DNA of 18,169 nt from Acidobacteriaceae bacterium (lineage in GTDB: Bacteria > Acidobacteriota > Terriglobia > Terriglobales > Acidobacteriaceae). Below are positions 12,976 to 18,169 of this stretch, piece after piece. Location: assembly GCA_025462805.1 (NCBI GenBank), contig JAOAPJ010000056.1, positions 1 to 18,169 of the forward strand. Direction: 5' to 3'. Numbering within the stretch: position 1 is the first letter of the stretch; each line of letters opens with the position of its first letter. The position numbers and the translations under genes are program-made. Below the pieces are notes generated by a model. The model ran no database searches, was not told the origin of the DNA, and saw only the letters and a list, made by a program, of their open reading frames with translations.

Positions 12976-15105
12976 CTAGCGAACCGTTCCGAGCGCGCGG
13001 ACACGCACGTCGGCCGGAATTTCAGCAGGTGCCAGCACGGTCAAGCGCGGCACTGCCGGTTCCAGCCAGCGGCGAATGTGGTATCGCGCCGGACTCTGAC
13101 ACAGAAGCACGGGCCATGCCGTTGCACCCGCGCCGCCGCTTAGCCGTTTCAAAGAATCCGCGATGCGGCGCACGACGGGAGCGCTGATCGGGCTACGCTC
13201 GCCCGGGACGCGGCCACCATCCCCAAAGCAGGCCTGCAACTCTTCGTCGAGGGCAGGGTCGAGCAAAAGAACCGGCAGAGTACCATCCGCATCCAGGTGA
13301 GCCTGCACCAGCCGTCGGCCCATGGTTTGACGGCAGAGCTCCACGAGGTGCGGTAACGCCTTGTTCGCCGGGGCCGCCTCGACCAGTACTTCAAGAATCG
13401 TTCCCAGATCTCGGATCGAGACCTGTTCGCGCAGCAACTGCTGTAGTACGCGCTGCACCTCACCCAGCGTCATGATCTTGGGGATCAGCTCCTCGGTGAG
13501 CTTGGGGTGGGACTCGTTCAGTGTGTCGATGAGCCGCTTTGTCTCTGCACGGCTGAGCAGCTCGTGCGCGTGCCGCCGCACCAGTTCGGAGAGGTGCATC
13601 GTTACCACAGTGGTGGAGTCCACGACCGAATAGCCCGCGGCCAGCGCCTGCTCTTCCAGCGTAGGTGCGATCCAACGTGCACTCACGCCGAAAGCCGGTT
13701 CGTGCGTCTCGCGTCCGGGAAGCGTACGGGCCTGCGGGTCCGCAGAGACCGCGAGCAACTGATTTCCTTCCATCTGCCATCGTCCAATCTCCACCCCGCG
13801 CAGCGAGATCACGTACTCGCGCGGCTTCAGTCGCAGATTGTCGGCGATGTGGATGGGGGGCACAACAAAGCCGAGCTCGGTCGCGAGATGCCGGCGCAGC
13901 GTGCGAATTCTGGGCAGCATCTGGCCACCCTGTTTCTCATCCACGAGCGAGATGAGCTGAAATCCGATTTCGAGGGACAGCTCGTCCATGCGCAACAGCC
14001 CGGCCAGATTCTCACCCTGCGCCGCCTCCTTCTTGGCGCTCTCCCCTGCCGCGTCCGTCGCCGGCGCTGCGCTCCGGCGCGCTATCTGTCGACCGGCAAA
14101 CAGCAAAGCCGCCGCTACCAGGACAAAGGGCAGCTTGGGCAGGCCCGGGACAAGCGCCATGACGCCCAGTACGCCGCCGGACATATAGACAGTGGCGGGA
14201 CGGCCCAGCAACTGTGCGCCCAGCTCCGCCCCGAGCGCACCCGCAGAAGAGGCCCGTGTCAGCACCATTCCTCCGGCAACAGAAACCAGAAGTGAGGGAA
14301 TCATGGTCACCAGACCGTCACCCACGGTCAGAATCGTGTAGGTCTTCACCGCCTCGCTGAGCGCGACGCCCTGTTGAAGTGTGCCGATCAGTAGGCCGGC
14401 GATGATGTTGATCGCAGTAATGAGAATGGTGGCCATCGCATCCCGCTGGTTGAAACGGGCTGCGCCGTCCATCGCACCGTAGAACTCTGCCTCGCGTGCG
14501 ACCGCCTCCCTTCGCTTACGCGCCGTCGCTTCGTCGATGAGACCGGCGTTCATGTCGGCGTCGATGGCCATCTGTTTGCCAGGCAGCGCATCCAGGGTGA
14601 AGCGCGCTGTCACCTCTGCCGTACGAACTGCGCCATGGCTGACCACCAAGAACTGAATGGCGATCAGCGCCAGGAAGAGGACGAACCCGACGACGTAGTT
14701 TCCGCCGACAACGAACTGCCCGAATGCCTCGATCACGCTGCCCGCGGCCCCGGTGCCCTCACTTCCATGCAGCAGGATGCGACGACTGGAAGCGATGTTC
14801 AGTGACAGCCGAAACAGCGTAAGCAGCAGCAGCACGGTGGGAAAGACGGAAAAATCCACCGCTTTACGAACTTGCACTGCGGAAAGGAACACCAATACTG
14901 CCACCGCGATAGAGATGCCGAGGAGCAAATCCAGCATCAGCGAAGGCAGCGGTATCAGCATGACGAAGACAATGCTGATGGCGCCAGCCGGCACGGCGAA
15001 CTCGCGCATGCTACCGAGCCAACGCATCCATGCGGTCCCGGACGCGGAAGCCTTGCCGGCGTGGACTGCTGGTGTAGACATGGCGAGTGGAGAGGACGTA
15101 CTCAT
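12976..15105 (-). CDS. flhA: Flagellar type III export gate protein FlhA
   Basis: FlhA is the large export-gate subunit, with a membrane half that conducts the proton-driven step and a cytoplasmic half that docks chaperones and substrates. The 709-residue length fits. The FHIPEP signature is complete at about 161-190 (RTAEVTARFTLDALPGKQMA then IDADMNAGLIDEAT), followed by EAEFYGAMDGAARF with the conserved Asp at 213. Seven to eight hydrophobic segments occupy roughly 38-340, then the soluble domain. AGGAG lies 5 nt before ATG 15105, which overlaps the flhB stop by 4 nt. fliA follows directly; flhF and flhG, often found in between, are absent. Confidence 0.98.
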   Translation of the reverse strand: MSTSSPLAMSTPAVHAGKASASGTAWMRWLGSMREFAVPAGAISIVFVMLIPLPSLMLDLLLGISIAVAVLVFLSAVQVRKAVDFSVFPTVLLLLTLFRLSLNIASSRRILLHGSEGTGAAGSVIEAFGQFVVGGNYVVGFVLFLALIAIQFLVVSHGAVRTAEVTARFTLDALPGKQMAIDADMNAGLIDEATARKRREAVAREAEFYGAMDGAARFNQRDAMATILITAINIIAGLLIGTLQQGVALSEAVKTYTILTVGDGLVTMIPSLLVSVAGGMVLTRASSAGALGAELGAQLLGRPATVYMSGGVLGVMALVPGLPKLPFVLVAAALLFAGRQIARRSAAPATDAAGESAKKEAAQGENLAGLLRMDELSLEIGFQLISLVDEKQGGQMLPRIRTLRRHLATELGFVVPPIHIADNLRLKPREYVISLRGVEIGRWQMEGNQLLAVSADPQARTLPGRETHEPAFGVSARWIAPTLEEQALAAGYSVVDSTTVVTMHLSELVRRHAHELLSRAETKRLIDTLNESHPKLTEELIPKIMTLGEVQRVLQQLLREQVSIRDLGTILEVLVEAAPANKALPHLVELCRQTMGRRLVQAHLDADGTLPVLLLDPALDEELQACFGDGGRVPGERSPISAPVVRRIADSLKRLSGGAGATAWPVLLCQSPARYHIRRWLEPAVPRLTVLAPAEIPADVRVRALGTVR

Positions 15106-16274
15106 ATAGTCTCCTGATCGGAAATCTGGCTTGCAGGCGGATGGCGGTTCGGTTGCATCCCGACTTCCCTCGTAGGCAAAACAGACGCGCTGCTTTGGTT
15201 GCTGGCGCGACGATGCTGCTCATGCATGTGGCGCATGCGCTCCTCTGCCTCCTGGCGAAAGAGATAGGCCAGGATGGCGGCAATTGCCGAATAGAGTTCG
15301 GCCGGGATGCTCTGGCCAGGCTCCACGGAACGATAGAGCGAGCGCGCGAGCGGTGGGTTCTCAACCAGCGGAACACCTGCCCAGCGTGCTTCCTCACGGA
15401 TTTGGGCTGCCAGCAGATCACGGCCTTTCGCGAGGACCTTGGGCGCCTCCATGGTTGTCATGTCGAAGGCGAGCGCTACCGCATAGTGCGTTGGATTCGT
15501 GATCACCACACTGGCCTTCTTTACATCCGCGCGCAGCATGCGCCGGCGCATCTGCCGCTGCAGTGAGCGGATGCGGCCCTTCATCTGCGGATTCCCCTCT
15601 GTCTCTTTGAACTCCTCACGCATCTCCTGCTTGCTCATTTTGAGACGGCTCTCCCACTGCCGCCACTCGACCAGGTAGTCGACCAGCGACCAGCCGAGCA
15701 TGATCCAGGCCGTGTTCACGAGCAGGCTGTACGCATCAGCGAAGGCCTCCGGGAAGCGGGCGAGGCTGAAGGCGGGCATAGCAAGGAGCGCACTGACGAA
15801 GCGGCCCAGTTGCAGCGCCAGGAGAATGACCGGGATCATCGACTTTCCCAACCGCACCAGCGCACGTGTAGTGAGCAAGTTCTTCGCGTTCTCTGCCGGA
15901 TTCAGCCGCGACCACTTTGGCGCGATTCCTTGTGCGTGGAACCGCAGCCCGCGGTTCTGTGCCATCGCCACTGCCAGGCTGCCGCCGACTGCCGCCATCA
16001 TGACAAACAGGCAAGGAGAGGCGCCGAACGTAAGCAGCCTTCTGATGGATAGGCTCAGCGCATCACCGCTCTCCTGCTGTGCCATGAGCCCGAGGCTCTG
16101 TTGGTACACACCCTTCCACCTCGGTATCCAGGAGCGTGCCGATGAACCCAGCATGAGACTTCCCGCCAGCAGCGCAGCAGCCGAGAGCAGCTCCCGGCTG
16201 CGCGGCCGGTCCCCGTCGTCTGCCGCCTTCTGCCGCCGCCGCGGGGTTGCCTTCTCGGTCCGATCAGTGCTCAT
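15102..16274 (-). CDS. flhB: Flagellar export switch protein FlhB
   Basis: FlhB is the export-gate protein whose self-cleavage switches secretion from rod/hook to filament-type substrates. The 390-residue product has the basic N-terminus (DRTEKATPRRRQKA), four hydrophobic segments between about 28 and 205, the linker KMSKQEMREEFKETEGNPQM and the intact autocleavage site N260-P261-T262-H263 within SVVITNPTHYAVAL. The C-terminal tail after about residue 345 is long and Arg/Gln/Ser-rich. The start is ATG 16274 with a purine-rich GGAAGG upstream. It follows fliR by 32 nt and overlaps flhA. Confidence 0.97.
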   Translation of the reverse strand: MSTDRTEKATPRRRQKAADDGDRPRSRELLSAAALLAGSLMLGSSARSWIPRWKGVYQQSLGLMAQQESGDALSLSIRRLLTFGASPCLFVMMAAVGGSLAVAMAQNRGLRFHAQGIAPKWSRLNPAENAKNLLTTRALVRLGKSMIPVILLALQLGRFVSALLAMPAFSLARFPEAFADAYSLLVNTAWIMLGWSLVDYLVEWRQWESRLKMSKQEMREEFKETEGNPQMKGRIRSLQRQMRRRMLRADVKKASVVITNPTHYAVALAFDMTTMEAPKVLAKGRDLLAAQIREEARWAGVPLVENPPLARSLYRSVEPGQSIPAELYSAIAAILAYLFRQEAEERMRHMHEQHRRASNQSSASVLPTREVGMQPNRHPPASQISDQETI

Positions 16275-16306
16275 GACTTCCGTCCTTCCCGTGACCCGAG
16301 GCGGGG

Positions 16307-17101
16307 CTATGACGCATGGGTGGCGAAATTCTGCAGCAATACCTGCGCACTGTTGAGCAGGCCATCGAAGCGCGCCTCAAAAAAGGCCGGCCACAATGCC
16401 AGTGAGCCGAGCAGCACGCCATAGCCAAGTACGGTCTTGGCTGGAATAGTGAGTGCTAACACCGGCATCTGCGGAGACACGCGCGCCATCAGAGCCACAC
16501 CGATCTCGACCAGCATCGTCGCGGAGATGACGGGGGCCGCCAGTTGGAAGGCTGCCAGGAAGACGCCTCCGGTGATGGTGATTAAGGGGAGGCCGACATT
16601 CCGCGGCGCTAGCCCGGCTCCAACCGGAACCACAACGAACGTGTGGAGGAGTGCGGCGAGCATGGTTCGATGCAGCCCGGATGCCAGGAGCACGGAGATC
16701 TCGAAAAGCCCCAGCATCTGCGACAGCAGTGGTGTCTGCACGCTGCTGTCTGGGTCTAACAGATTGACCAGCGAAAAGCTGAACTGCAAGCCCAGCAGCT
16801 GACCGGCGAGCGAGGCCAGTTCATTCAGCATCGCAAGAGAGAGACCCAGGAGAGCCGATACGCCAAGCTCGCCGATGACACTGCGGAAGCCGAGTTCAAC
16901 CTGGGCACCAGGCAGCGCGGCGGCGATTGGCGCAAGTACTGCGGTGAGCACCAGCAGGAAGACACTCTTTACTTTTGCCGGCAGGGCCTGCGACGAGAAG
17001 ACGGGCGCAAAGACAAAGAGGCCGCTAAGACGAATACAGACGAGAAGAGCCGTCCTGAGAAACGTGGCCCATGCGGGCAGATTGCTTGGGGAGATCGTCA
17101 T
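16307..17101 (-). CDS. fliR: Flagellar export gate protein FliR
   Basis: FliR is one of the three core channel subunits (FliP, FliQ, FliR) of the flagellar export gate. The 264-residue product is hydrophobic throughout, with RTALLVCIRLSGLFVFAPVF near the start, LNELASLAGQLLGLQFSFSL, then DPDSSVQTPLLSQM and a C-terminal QMPVLALTIPAKTVLGYGV. Length and pattern fit the family. ATG 17101 starts 4 nt after the fliQ stop; a GTG at 17131 would overlap fliQ by 26 nt and adds ten polar residues, so I prefer the former. Confidence 0.95.
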   Translation of the reverse strand: MTISPSNLPAWATFLRTALLVCIRLSGLFVFAPVFSSQALPAKVKSVFLLVLTAVLAPIAAALPGAQVELGFRSVIGELGVSALLGLSLAMLNELASLAGQLLGLQFSFSLVNLLDPDSSVQTPLLSQMLGLFEISVLLASGLHRTMLAALLHTFVVVPVGAGLAPRNVGLPLITITGGVFLAAFQLAAPVISATMLVEIGVALMARVSPQMPVLALTIPAKTVLGYGVLLGSLALWPAFFEARFDGLLNSAQVLLQNFATHAS

Positions 17102-17105
17102 TGCG

Positions 17106-17375
17106 CTAGCTCGTGAATCGATGCAGGTCACTCATCATGGCAGCGGTGAACCACACCAGACGATGCAAGAACCACGGCATGCCTGCGAGCAGCACACCTG
17201 AGACAATCAGCAGCCGAGGCACGGTTGAGAGCGTCTGGTCCTGAATCGAAGTCAGCGTCTGGGCAAGGCTGATCAACAAGCTAGAACAGCCTGCTACGGC
17301 GAGGATTGGCGCGCTCAGCACGAGTGCCTCGCGCAGAGTCATGCGCATCAGTTCGGCAACCTGATCTGGGGTCAT
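17106..17375 (-). CDS. fliQ: Flagellar export gate protein FliQ
   Basis: FliQ is the small two-helix gate subunit, present in several copies around FliP/FliR. The 89-residue product starts MTPDQVAELMRMTLREALVL, has a first membrane helix (about 17-37), the conserved loop LTSIQDQTLSTVPRLL, then a second helix (about 54-78). GGAG lies 7 nt before ATG 17375. Length is exactly typical. It lies between fliP and fliR in the standard order. Confidence 0.97.
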   Translation of the reverse strand: MTPDQVAELMRMTLREALVLSAPILAVAGCSSLLISLAQTLTSIQDQTLSTVPRLLIVSGVLLAGMPWFLHRLVWFTAAMMSDLHRFTS

Positions 17376-17397
17376 CGTGGATCTCCGGTCCTCCGCT

Positions 17398-18099
17398 TCA
17401 AGAAAAGCTCTTCAACAGTGATCCCGCGAGCAGATTCCAACCATCCACCATGACGAACAGAAGAATCTTCAGCGGGGTCGAAATGGTGACCGGCGGTAGC
17501 TGCAGCATCCCGATCGATGTGGTGACCGAGGCCACGACAAGATCCACCAGCAGGAAGGGCAGGAACAGGACGGCACCGATCTGAAACCCCGCCTTGAGCT
17601 CGGAAAGCATGTATGCGGGCACGATGACCCGCATCGGCAGTTCCGCAGGCGTCCGCGGGCGCGGAACGGATCCCGCGTTTACGAACAACGCGAGATCCTT
17701 CTCGCGCGCATACCGCAGCATGAACCGCTTTGGCGGATCGACGCCGCGCTCCAAAGCCTGCCACCCAGAGATTTGCCCGCTCTGAAACGGCTCGATCGCC
17801 TGCTGGTTCACTGCCACCATCACCGGCTGCATCAGGAACCAGGTCATCATCAGCCCCAGACCCATCAGCGTCTGGTTGCTTGGAGCCGTCTGCGTCCCGA
17901 GCGCCTGGCGCAGAAAGTGAAAGACCACAAGCAGCCGGACCATCGGCGTGATGGAAAGACATATGGCTGGCACCAGCGTGAGCAACGTGAGTGTCGCGAC
18001 GATGGTCCACGGGACGGAGTTGTTGCCCCCGGCGAGCGCCTGCAGCGTGCGTGAGCCCGGGGTTTCGATCCACAGCGACAGGAGTGGAACAATCACCAT
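17398..18099 (-). CDS. fliP: Flagellar export gate protein FliP
   Basis: FliP forms the central pore ring of the export gate. The 233-residue product shows the family core VRLLVVFHFLRQALGTQTAP (about 54-73), then SNQTLMGLGLMMTWFLMQPV, the block ERGVDPPKRFMLRYAREKDL and the C-terminal PAYMLSELKAGFQIGAVLFL with a final hydrophobic segment. It is slightly shorter than many FliP proteins (about 245), with a short hydrophobic N-terminus (MVIVPLLSLWIET) in place of a full signal peptide. AGGAG lies 6 nt before ATG 18099. The frame stays open upstream to the window edge, but the ribosome site supports this start. Confidence 0.95.
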   Translation of the reverse strand: MVIVPLLSLWIETPGSRTLQALAGGNNSVPWTIVATLTLLTLVPAICLSITPMVRLLVVFHFLRQALGTQTAPSNQTLMGLGLMMTWFLMQPVMVAVNQQAIEPFQSGQISGWQALERGVDPPKRFMLRYAREKDLALFVNAGSVPRPRTPAELPMRVIVPAYMLSELKAGFQIGAVLFLPFLLVDLVVASVTTSIGMLQLPPVTISTPLKILLFVMVDGWNLLAGSLLKSFS

Positions 18100-18169
18100 T
18101 GCCTTCTCCTGGCCGCGCGCAGCGATTTGGATCGGCCTCGTACCGGCGCCACACTCAGCGGCGATCTGC
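18093..18169 (-). CDS. 3' end of an upstream gene, possibly fliO
   Basis: In the frame entering from the window edge, 24 residues are read before a TGA at 18095-18093: RSPLSVAPVRGRSKSLRAAR followed by RRQW. The stop overlaps the fliP start (ATGGTGA), a coupling common between fliO and fliP. The basic tail would suit the cytoplasmic end of FliO, a small membrane protein assisting FliP assembly. The fragment is too short for identification; the call rests on position. Confidence 0.35.
   Translation of the reverse strand, partial: RSPLSVAPVRGRSKSLRAARRRQW

Noticed and set aside
17372..18154. Minus-strand frame of 260 codons overlapping fliP
   Set aside because: It shares the region with FliP in another frame. 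FliP matches its family throughout, while this frame is a low-information Gly/Ala/Arg product typical of GC-rich shadows.
1..18169. Insertion sequence, prophage, tRNA or attachment-site remnants
   Set aside because: No transposase, integrase, tRNA-like cloverleaf or terminal repeats were recognised; the region reads as ordinary chromosomal operons.

Overview
The window is a GC-rich bacterial chromosome segment in which every gene I can support lies on the minus strand, so transcription runs from high to low coordinates. Most of it (about 18.2 kb down to 3.3 kb) is a flagellar cluster. The low-coordinate end carries an MFS drug exporter and the housekeeping pair rpsO-pnp. The best guess for the host is a motile Acidobacteriota member (Terriglobia-like). 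This is inferred from the overall protein style, a DHA2 exporter next to rpsO-pnp, and two odd small proteins of a type I associate with that phylum. The sequence alone does not prove it.

Layout in order of transcription. (1) Export gate: a possible 3' end of fliO at the window edge, then fliP, fliQ, fliR, flhB and flhA. (2) Control and switch: fliA (sigma-28), a short fliN, and a 293-residue protein with a cysteine cluster and a MshEN-type cyclic-di-GMP-binding fold (10898-11779). (3) Rod and rings: flgF, flgG, a short flgA, flgH, flgI, and a flgJ that has only the rod-binding domain. (4) Late genes: a near-perfect sigma-28 promoter (6538-6564), then flgM, a flgN-position gene, flgK and flgL, and a 70-residue Trp/Arg-rich unknown. 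(5) An EmrB-type exporter whose upstream region holds a candidate promoter overlapped by a tandem repeat. (6) rpsO and the 5' part of pnp, separated by a 241-bp spacer that can fold into a long stem.

How the genes fit together: FliPQR/FlhBA form the flagellar type III export gate. FlgF/G form the rod. FlgA, FlgH and FlgI build the P and L rings of a Gram-negative envelope. FlgJ caps the rod. When hook and basal body are complete the gate exports FlgM, which frees FliA. FliA would then fire the promoter in front of flgM itself, the flgN-position gene and the hook-junction genes flgK/flgL. Many genes overlap by 4 nt (ATGA), indicating translational coupling.

The least explained items are the Cys-cluster/MshEN protein placed between the switch gene fliN and flgF (a candidate c-di-GMP input to the motor or to assembly), a FlgH with no cysteine and therefore no lipoprotein anchor, the 70-residue unknown after flgL, and the structured rpsO-pnp spacer. 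flhF and flhG, often found between flhA and fliA, are absent here.
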